A DNA stretch of 7,147 nucleotides, taken from Methylococcaceae bacterium (lineage in GTDB: Bacteria; Pseudomonadota; Gammaproteobacteria; Methylococcales; Methylomonadaceae). The position numbers and the translations under genes are program-made. Each line of letters opens with the position of its first letter. Within the stretch, counting starts at the first letter, position 1. The stretch spans positions 1 through 7,147 of the forward strand of contig WTBX01000109.1 of assembly GCA_013138855.1 (NCBI GenBank). The letters are read 5' to 3'. The notes beneath the pieces are model-generated. The model made no database searches. It worked only from the letters and a program-made list of their open reading frames with translations, and was not told the DNA's origin. Of this stretch, positions 1 to 4,983 are shown piece by piece.

Positions 1-283
1 CTACCCTCTCCATAAAATCATTGGGCGAAATAGCCCGAAAATTAAATTTTAGTTCGCCTGAATTTAAGTCTTTCAAATTTTGAGTAACAATCCATTCAGC
101 ATTACTAGCAACCGCTAAATCAATCAAATGATTATCTCCTTCATCTTTTAAGTTTGGTCTCCATAAATAGTTGACCTTTACCCATGAGGAAATATTCAAA
201 AAACCGTCTAGTATTTGATTGATTTCTTCTGTTGTATATTTTGCCATTGCCTGAATTTCTGGACGATACAACACATCTTCATA

Positions 284-290
284 TTCATTA
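284..290. repeat. Target-site duplication, left copy (TTCATTA)
   Basis: TTCATTA lies directly left of the 291-574 element and is repeated directly right of it. On the minus strand it reads TAATGAA, which codes the AsnGlu of LFNE in the PIN gene. Confidence 0.8.
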
Positions 291-351
291 CTGATGTTAC
301 GCAAAAAATTATAAATAGCTAAATAATAAGCAGTAAACATTTTTGTTGTTT

Positions 352-376
352 GGAGTGAAAAAACAAGCTTTTTCAC
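352..376 (+). repeat. Subterminal inverted repeat A, left copy
   Basis: This stretch begins GGAGTGAAAAAAC and ends TTTTTCAC. Its near-exact reverse complement lies at 536-559 in the same element. Each copy is also locally self-complementary (GTGAAAAA paired with TTTTTCAC), so it can form either a short local hairpin or part of the long stem. Confidence 0.75.
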
Positions 377-408
377 TGACGTTCCAAATCGAAATATTGG
401 CTTATGTT

Positions 409-435
409 GGAGTCCAATAGCTTTAGCTGTTGGCG
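409..435 (+). repeat. 27-bp palindromic repeat unit, copy 1
   Basis: The unit reads GGAGTCCAATAGCTTTAGC then TGTTGGCG. It pairs with the reverse complement of 493-519 at 26 of 27 positions. Its core CCAATAGCTTTAGCTATTGG is nearly self-complementary; copy 1 has G where the perfect palindrome has A. Confidence 0.8.
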
Positions 436-492
436 TGAAGAGGCAGAACTCAAACTTTTTTGAAGCTGCCTGTTTTAGCAGTTTTAAAAGCT

Positions 493-519
493 CGCCAATA
501 GCTAAAGCTATTGGACTCC
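493..519 (-). repeat. 27-bp palindromic repeat unit, copy 2 (intact palindrome)
   Basis: This is the inverted partner of 409-435, with core CCAATAGCTAAAGCTATTGG at 495-514. The same 22 bases (493-514) reappear beside the ATPase gene once the 2857-3026 element is removed. The unit is therefore a dispersed repeat family and not only the stem of this element. Confidence 0.8.
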
Positions 520-535
520 GCCTTTATATGCAAAC

Positions 536-559
536 GTGAAAAAACTTGTTTTTCACTCC
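536..559 (-). repeat. Subterminal inverted repeat A, right copy
   Basis: This is the reverse-complement partner of 352-376, differing by one length change in the A run and one substitution. It is separated from the right terminal repeat by only two bases (560-561). The left copy lies 48 bases from its terminal repeat. Confidence 0.75.
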
Positions 560-574
560 TCTGCGTAACATCAG

Positions 575-581
575 TTCATTA
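575..581. repeat. Target-site duplication, right copy (TTCATTA)
   Basis: This is the second TTCATTA copy, directly right of the 291-574 element. Keeping only one copy rejoins the PIN gene codon for codon. Confidence 0.8.
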
Positions 582-767
582 AATAATGCACAACCTATTT
601 GCGGTTTAAATTGCCCCGTCAAACACCTTTTAAAAACCTTATAACTCGCACTTTTTTTACTAGGACTGAGCAGAACATTAACAAGAATATTTGTATCAAG
701 AATTATTTTCATAGACTAATGCTATCATATACGCAACTATTTCTATAATTGCCACACTCCCAAAATG

Positions 768-796
768 GTATAAAAAAGCACTTTAACGAGATGCAA
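768..796 (-). promoter_or_regulatory. Candidate sigma70-type promoter for the PIN gene
   Basis: On the minus strand TTGCAT (791-796) and TTATAC (768-773) are 17 bases apart, about 55 bases upstream of the PIN start codon. This is a match by eye to a relaxed consensus in AT-rich DNA, so it is weak. The rest of 713-838 shows no ORF, no strong terminator and no antitoxin-like gene. Confidence 0.3.
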
Positions 797-838
797 AACA
801 AGCTATTTTGGAATAAGTCTACTAAGACTGGTTATTAA

Positions 839-1256
839 TCAAAAAGGCACATCATCATCCACATCTAAAGCATCCAAGTTATCCTTAACAGGTAAATTAC
901 TTGGCAGAAAAGACGACTCCTGACTACTTTCAGACTCTACCTGCGAATGACCACCCACCAACTCCACATCATTAACAAAAACATTTAAACTTGCCCCATG
1001 ACTACCATCTTTTTTCTGAAAAGTATTTAAAGAAACCTCCCCCCTCAAAAATAACCTGCTTCCCCTTCTTCATAAACTCTTGCAAACGCCCCTCCGCCCG
1101 CTTCCCAAACAAAGAACAGTTAAAAAAATGCGTTTTCTCGTTCTTACCATAGCCCGTATTATTAGCGACTGAAAACGACAATACAGCCGTACCACTTGGG
1201 ATATACCTTACTTCCGCATCGCGTGTAAGCCTGCCTGTTATGATTAATTTGTTCAT
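839..1256 (-). pseudogene. ssb: Single-stranded DNA-binding protein, accessory type, with a one-base frameshift
   Basis: Translation from the ATG at 1254-1256 gives MNKLIITGRLTRDAEVRYIP and continues through an OB-fold SSB domain (FNCSLFGKRAE, FMKKGKQVIFEG) to residue 72. There a run of six G on the coding strand (C6 at 1039-1044) throws the frame; the shifted frame ends at residue 84. With five G, the protein runs on as EVSLNTFQKKDG, NVFVNDVELVG, a flexible Ser/Glu-rich linker and the acidic tip DDDVPF at 138 residues. That tip is the site through which SSBs recruit repair and replication proteins. The sequence is shorter than, and unlike, typical gammaproteobacterial chromosomal SSBs, suggesting a plasmid- or phage-type copy. 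The ATG overlaps the stop of the upstream small ORF (ATGA), implying translational coupling. The shift may be a real mutation, slippage or a homopolymer sequencing error. Confidence 0.88.
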
Positions 1257-1522
1257 GTATTTAATGTCCCATTAATAAGCATATTGCAATAGACTTGAAG
1301 CGCATTCCCCTTTTGGCAAGTTAAGCTCCTCATCCCTAAATTTATAAAAGCACTATGTAATGCTTTACGGTATTTATCTTTGGTTTTTATCGCACCCACA
1401 CCGCAAACACTCTCGCTCTCGTTTCTACCGTTTCCCTTGTTGTATAAGATTTTTAATATTTCTTTGGGCATCTTGAAAACGAATTTCATAACCCCTTTGT
1501 TTTGCTGAGTTAAACTCTCCAA
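1253..1522 (-). CDS. Small hypothetical protein, translationally coupled to ssb
   Basis: I do not recognise this protein. The frame opens with TTG at 1522 (89 residues). An ATG at 1487-1489 would give 78 residues beginning MKFVFKMPKEILKILYNKG. That ATG is preceded by AAAGGGG, but only two bases separate the G run from it, which is tighter than usual. The TTG has only a weak GAGAG upstream. The protein is basic and Lys/Asn rich, with three cysteines, no signal peptide and no obvious membrane segment. Its stop codon overlaps the ssb start as ATGA, the arrangement of genes translated in tandem, and this is the main argument that it is real. It could instead be an unconstrained frame upstream of ssb. 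A role linked to ssb is guesswork. Confidence 0.4.
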   Translation of the reverse strand: MESLTQQNKGVMKFVFKMPKEILKILYNKGNGRNESESVCGVGAIKTKDKYRKALHSAFINLGMRSLTCQKGNALQVYCNMLINGTLNT

Positions 1523-1677
1523 CGCTTACTCTCTCAAAACTCTAACAGCTAAAAAGCCTCTGCATCATAACACCCCAACAAACTACCGCATAGCATCAGC
1601 AAACTAGACAACACAAGCACAATAGCCTTCTGCTAAAATAGCCTGAAAACTCAAAGCATTAAGCCAAAATAGCCGCC
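1523..1677. other. Intergenic region between divergent genes, with short AATAGCC repeats
   Basis: This 155-bp gap separates the minus-strand ssb unit from the plus-strand ATPase gene, so promoters for both should lie here. The heptamer AATAGCC occurs at 1621-1627, 1637-1643 and 1668-1674, the last two inside AAAATAGCC. A TAAAAT at 1634-1639 could be a minus-10 element for the ATPase gene, but no matching minus-35 was seen. Nothing else is recognisable. Confidence 0.3.
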
Positions 1678-2851
1678 ATGAAAAAATTTCCCATAGGCAT
1701 ACAAACCTTTTCCGAATTAATCGAAGAAAATTATTATTACATTGATAAAACCCCGTTGATTGCTCAATTGGTTGAAAAAGGAAAATATTACTTTCTCTCT
1801 CGCCCGCGCCGTTTTGGAAAATCTTTGCTCGTCAGTACTTTAAGCGCAGCGTTTAAAGGTGAAGAAACGTTATTTAAAGGCTTATATTTAGAAAAAAACT
1901 GGGACTGGTCGCAGCAATATCCTGTGATTAAAATTAGCTTTGGGTTTGGAGAATTTAATTCAGTTTTGATGTTAGAGAAAAGATTCAAAGCCATGCTTGA
2001 CGAAACAGCCGCCAGTTATAAGGTAAATTTGCAACAACAAGATTTGGCTAATCGTTTTACAGAGTTAATTCAAGCTTTACAACACTTAAAGGGTCAAAAT
2101 GTTGTGGTATTAGTCGATGAATATGATAAGCCTATTCTGGATAATATTGATAAACCTGAGAAAGCATTAATCATGCGTAGAGCGTTAAACAATATCTATT
2201 CGGTTATCAAAGGGTGTGACCAATATATTAAATTTGTATTAATAATAGGTGTTAGCCACTTTATTAATAACAATATATTTAGCGGTCTAAATAATCTGCA
2301 AGATATTAGCCTTAATAACCGTTATGCCACACTTTGTGGCTATACCGAACAAGAAATAAAAACAGTTTTTTTCAAATATTTTCAAGAAATTGACTTTAAC
2401 AAGTTTAGTGATTGGTATGGCGGATACAACTTTTTAGGCGAAACAGTTTACAACCCTTACGATGTGCTGTTATTTCTTAAAAATAAACAATTCAAAAACT
2501 ACTGGCTTGAAACAGATTCGTTGTCATTTTTATTAAAACTTATCACAAAACAACAATACAATTTACCAGATGTGGAAAGCATTGTTTTGTCAGAAATGGA
2601 CTTAAAAAGCTTTGATATAGATAATATTTCTTTAGAAGTATTATTATTTCAGCTAGGTTATTTAACCATTGAACGAGTTGAAGAGCTTTCTGATAACTAT
2701 TTTTATTATCTCAACTATCCAAACCGTGAAGTTAAAGCCAGTTTAAACCAGTATTTATCCCGCGTTGGCGGCACAGACTCAAATGCAACTTTTTAAGGCT
2801 TTGAATAATGGAGATTTCGATGCTTTACAAAATACTAAACTACGCCAATAG
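1678..2851 (+). pseudogene. AAA-ATPase-like protein (AAA-ATPase_like / DUF1703 PD-(D/E)XK family), frameshifted and 3'-truncated
   Basis: The ATG at 1678 opens MKKFPIGIQTFSELIEENYY, the family's characteristic start. A variant Walker A, SRPRRFGKS (residues 41-49), a Walker B, VVVLVDEYDKP (142-152), and the conserved blocks FSGLNN (201-206), RYATLCGYT (215-223), WYGGYNF and YNPYDVLLF (258-266) follow. The frame ends at residue 372. The family normally continues for well over 100 residues into a PD-(D/E)XK nuclease domain, absent here. Dropping one A from the AAA at 2781-2783 extends the frame by about 20 family-like residues (MQLFKALNNGDFDALQNTK) to a TAG at 2849-2851, inside a palindromic repeat that begins at 2843. 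The gene therefore has both a frameshift and a 3' loss. The ATPase core could still be expressed, but the presumed nuclease is gone. The biological role of this abundant family is not settled. No clear ribosome binding site precedes the ATG. Confidence 0.85.
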
Positions 2852-3038
2852 CTAAAGAGGCTGTCAGAGTATTCATGTTTTAGCCTCCCTCTTTGGAAAA
2901 GGGGGATTGAGGGGGATTTTTGAAAATATAAACACTTGATATTTAAGCAATTATTTTTCATACTTCAATCTCCCCTAACCCCTCTTTGCAAAAGAGGGGG
3001 ACTTTTTTGAATACTTTGACAGCTTCTAAAGCTATTGG
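2843..3038. repeat. Palindromic repeat unit, copy 3, split by the 2857-3026 element
   Basis: The left half, CGCCAATAGCTAAA (2843-2856), and right half, TAAAGCTATTGG (3027-3038), flank the inserted element and share TAAA. Merging them on one TAAA recreates 22 consecutive bases identical to 493-514. The left half abuts the point where the ATPase gene stops resembling its family. Confidence 0.8.
2857..3026. mobile_element. MITE-like hairpin element, 170 bp, inserted in a palindromic repeat
   Basis: Its ends are GAGGCTGTCAGAGTATTCA (2857-2875) and its inverted partner at 3008-3026, matching at 17 of 19 positions, with a 4-bp direct repeat TAAA on each side (2853-2856, 3027-3030). Inside, the polypurine arm around 2883-2920 (GGGGGATTGAGGGGG) is imperfectly complementary to 2967-3003, so nearly the whole element can form one long hairpin around a short AT-rich centre. 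It contains no transposase. Translated fragments of it (peptides such as SPSIPLFQRG) are artefacts often seen in bacterial annotations. It was presumably moved in trans by a transposase coded elsewhere. Confidence 0.8.
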
Positions 3039-3049
3039 GCCTCTGACAT

Positions 3050-3087
3050 AAAAAAGCCCGATAACGAATTTCGTTATCGGGCTTTTT
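3050..3087 (-). terminator. Intrinsic terminator of the atp operon, structurally bidirectional
   Basis: An 18-bp perfect inverted repeat (3051-3068 with 3070-3087) contains GCCCGATAACGAA and its complement around a single central base. On the minus strand the GC-rich stem base is followed by six T, 20 bases beyond the atpC stop. On the plus strand five T follow, so it could also stop readthrough coming from the ATPase side. Confidence 0.9.
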
Positions 3088-3106
3088 AGACTTCAATCGA
3101 TTACGA

Positions 3107-3529
3107 TTATCCGCCGTGTTTTCTCAGTCTATCTAAGCTTCTTAATTGTTCCATCGCCTCTGCTAATTGCGCATGAGCAGTAGAATAATTAATTTTACCT
3201 GATGTATCCGACAATGCTTCTTCTGCTCTGGCTTTGGCTTCTAAAGCCGCCGCTTCATCAATGTCTTTCGCTCTAATCGCGGTATCAGCTAGAATAGTGA
3301 CAACATGGGGTTGCACTTCAAGTATTCCGCCTGATACATAGAACGGTTGAATATCCTTTTCATTAACTTTAACCCGAACTTCACCCGGTTTAAGTTTTGA
3401 GATTAAGGGAGCATGACGTGGCGCAATACCGACTTCACCCATTTCAGCAGGTGCAAAAACCATTTCGGCTAATCCCGAAAAAATTTCTTTTTCTGCACTT
3501 ACAATGTCCACATGTATTGTCATAGTCAT
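3107..3529 (-). CDS. atpC: F1Fo ATP synthase epsilon subunit
   Basis: This subunit sits at the foot of the F1 rotor. It couples gamma to the c-ring and inhibits ATP hydrolysis through its C-terminal helices. The 140-residue protein matches the usual size (E. coli 139). The N-terminal beta-sandwich shows VDIVSAEKEIFSG (7-19), GEVGIAPRHAPLIS (31-44) and SGGILEVQP (66-74). The helical hairpin follows from about residue 88 (DIDEAAALEAKARAEEA and LAEAMEQLRSLDRLRK). The first ATG is preferred over the second, two codons on, because AGG (3537-3539) lies 7 bases upstream and MTMTIHV aligns with E. coli MAMTYHL. It follows atpD by 15 bases, is the last gene of the operon and ends 20 bases before the terminator. 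Nothing odd was seen. Confidence 0.97.
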   Translation of the reverse strand: MTMTIHVDIVSAEKEIFSGLAEMVFAPAEMGEVGIAPRHAPLISKLKPGEVRVKVNEKDIQPFYVSGGILEVQPHVVTILADTAIRAKDIDEAAALEAKARAEEALSDTSGKINYSTAHAQLAEAMEQLRSLDRLRKHGG

Positions 3530-3544
3530 AGCGTTACCTATCGT

Positions 3545-4945
3545 TTACTTCATGTTTTTGGCTTTTTCCAAAGCCTCGTCAATAGTTCCAACCATGTAGA
3601 AAGCTTGCTCTGGAAGCTCATCATATTCACCAGCAAGAATGCCTTTAAATCCGATAATTGTATCTTTCAAAGAAACATATTTACCTGGTGAACCTGTAAA
3701 GCCTTCGGCTACGAAGAAAGGCTGTGATAAGAAACGTTGAATTTTACGCGCTCTAGTAACCGTTAATTTATCTTCTTCTGATAACTCATCCATTCCTAAG
3801 ATAGCGATAATATCTCTTAACTCTTTATAACGTTGCAAAGTACCTTGAACGTTACGAGCGACTTCATAATGCTCTTGACCGATGACTAATGGGTCTAACT
3901 GACGACTGCTTGAATCTAATGGGTCAATCGCAGGATAAATACCTAATTCTGCAATTTGACGTGAGAGTACAACCGTTGCATCCAAATGCGCGAAAGTCGT
4001 TGCAGGTGATGGATCCGTTAAATCATCCGCTGGGACATAAACCGCTTGAATAGAGGTAATCGAACCTGTTTTAGTCGAAGTAATACGCTCTTGTAAAACA
4101 CCCATTTCTTCTGCAAGGTTAGGCTGATAACCTACCGCAGAAGGCATACGACCTAATAGAGCTGATACTTCTGTTCCCGCCAAAGTATAACGATAGATGT
4201 TATCTACGAAGAATAAAACATCACGTCCTTCTTCACGGAAATATTCCGCCATCGTTAGACCAGTTAACGCAACACGTAGTCTGTTTCCTGGTGGCTCATT
4301 CATTTGCCCGTAAACCATGGCAACTTTAGAGTCGTTCAAGTTTTCGGCATTAATAACGCCTGCATCCTGCATTTCGTAATAAAAATCATTACCTTCACGA
4401 GTACGTTCTCCTACACCCGCAAATACTGATAATCCCGAATGCTCTCTCGCAATATTATTGATTAACTCCAGCATGTTGACCGTTTTACCTACACCAGCAC
4501 CGCCGAACAATCCGACTTTACTGCCTTTAGCAAAAGGACACACCAAATCAATAACTTTAATACCCGTTTCTAATAATTCATTAGAAGCGGCTTGTTCTTC
4601 ATAAGAAGGGGCTTCTCTATGAATAGCCCATCTTTCTTTCTCGCCAATCTCGCCTTGTTCGTCAATGGGATCACCTAAGACGTTCATAATCCGCCCTAAA
4701 GTTTCTACGCCCACAGGAACAGAAATAGGTGCGCCTGTATTAGAAACTTCTAAACCACGGCTTAAACCATCGGAAGAACCCATTGCAATCGTACGAACTA
4801 CGCCGTCACCTAATTGCTGCTGGACTTCTAAGATGATGTTTTTGCTTTCTACTTTTAATGCGTCATATATATTTGGCAGAGTTTCGCGTGGAAATTCCAC
4901 ATCGACTACCGCGCCAATAATCTGAACGATTTTACCCGAACTCAT
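3545..4945 (-). CDS. atpD: F1Fo ATP synthase beta subunit (catalytic)
   Basis: This is the catalytic subunit of the F1 head, making ATP from ADP and phosphate on the cytoplasmic side of the membrane. The 466 residues (E. coli 460) are highly conserved. They include the N-terminal beta-barrel, the P-loop GGAGVGKT (148-155, with K154), GERTREGND with the catalytic glutamate E180, the Walker B DVLFFVDNIYR (242-252, D248), SALLGRMPSAVGYQP, and the DELSEED loop (386-392) that contacts gamma. The extra length versus E. coli is mainly a few residues around VINAENLNDSKVAM (197-210), a region that varies between species. AGAGGA (4953-4958 on the plus strand) lies 7 bases before the ATG, supporting this start. 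It is separated from atpG by 38 bases and from atpC by 15. All catalytic residues are present, so it should be functional. Confidence 0.99.
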   Translation of the reverse strand: MSSGKIVQIIGAVVDVEFPRETLPNIYDALKVESKNIILEVQQQLGDGVVRTIAMGSSDGLSRGLEVSNTGAPISVPVGVETLGRIMNVLGDPIDEQGEIGEKERWAIHREAPSYEEQAASNELLETGIKVIDLVCPFAKGSKVGLFGGAGVGKTVNMLELINNIAREHSGLSVFAGVGERTREGNDFYYEMQDAGVINAENLNDSKVAMVYGQMNEPPGNRLRVALTGLTMAEYFREEGRDVLFFVDNIYRYTLAGTEVSALLGRMPSAVGYQPNLAEEMGVLQERITSTKTGSITSIQAVYVPADDLTDPSPATTFAHLDATVVLSRQIAELGIYPAIDPLDSSSRQLDPLVIGQEHYEVARNVQGTLQRYKELRDIIAILGMDELSEEDKLTVTRARKIQRFLSQPFFVAEGFTGSPGKYVSLKDTIIGFKGILAGEYDELPEQAFYMVGTIDEALEKAKNMK

Positions 4946-4983
4946 TGTGTCGTCCTCTTTAAATTCTTTAGTGTGATTCGCGT

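Larger units (their letters stand above)
291..574. mobile_element. MITE-like non-autonomous element, 284 bp, inserted in the PIN gene
   Basis: Both ends carry a perfect 13-bp terminal inverted repeat, CTGATGTTACGCA at 291-303 and TGCGTAACATCAG at 562-574. It is flanked by a 7-bp direct repeat TTCATTA (284-290 and 575-581). Because the bases just outside the ends pair as A/T, the boundary could equally be a 14-bp TIR (290-575) with a 5-bp TCATT duplication. The interior has no transposase-sized ORF. It holds nested inverted repeats (352-376 with 536-559, and 409-435 with 493-519), so most of the element could fold into one long hairpin. Removing 284 bp plus one 7-bp repeat (291 bp, 97 codons) restores the host reading frame. 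The parent transposon family cannot be named from this window. Confidence 0.85.
1..712 (-). pseudogene. PIN_3-type PIN-domain protein (putative toxin ribonuclease), split by a MITE-like insertion; 3' end off window
   Basis: The gene is read leftward from an ATG at 710-712. Residues 1-46 (575-712) begin MKIILDTNILVNVLL, the first PIN beta strand with the metal-binding aspartate D6, and end at LFNE. An inserted element (291-574) then adds 16 foreign residues and a stop. The same frame resumes at 283 with YEDVLYRPEI and runs open to base 1, giving 94 more residues. These include the late PIN signature WRPNLKDEGDNHLIDLA, then WIVTQNLKDL and AISPNDF. Joined, at least 140 residues match the layout of the 'putative toxin-antitoxin system toxin component, PIN family' group. 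Likely acidic metal ligands are D6, E46 or E48, D96 and D118. Such proteins are typically Mg2+-dependent ribonucleases. No antitoxin ORF is evident in the 126 bases upstream, so an active toxin-antitoxin pair is not supported here. The family call is firm; the function is inferred from the family. Confidence 0.85.

Noticed and set aside
284..581. CRISPR-like or tandem repeat array
   Set aside because: The repeats are inverted pairs with unequal spacers and a target duplication, which fits a MITE and not a direct-repeat array.
816..829. AGTCT-ACTA-AGACT hairpin as a terminator for ssb
   Set aside because: The stem is only 5 bp and AT-rich, with no T tract following it on the minus strand.
713..838. 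Antitoxin gene upstream of the PIN gene
   Set aside because: No frame of useful length with a start codon and ribosome binding site was found in this 126-base gap on the minus strand.
839..1048. A separate 69-residue gene starting at a TTG within ssb
   Set aside because: It is the frameshifted C-terminal half of ssb. Its first residues continue the OB fold and it ends in the SSB acidic tip.
1788..1994. Minus-strand 68-residue frame within the ATPase gene
   Set aside because: It lies antisense across the conserved Walker A region of the ATPase gene and has no features of its own.
2779..2961. Minus-strand 60-residue frame containing SPSIPLFQRG
   Set aside because: It lies over the 170-bp hairpin element and the 3' end of the ATPase gene in antisense. 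This peptide motif is a common translation artefact of such repeats.
4665..4925. Plus-strand 86-residue frame opposite atpD
   Set aside because: It is antisense to the conserved beta-subunit N-terminus; its composition follows the complementary codons.
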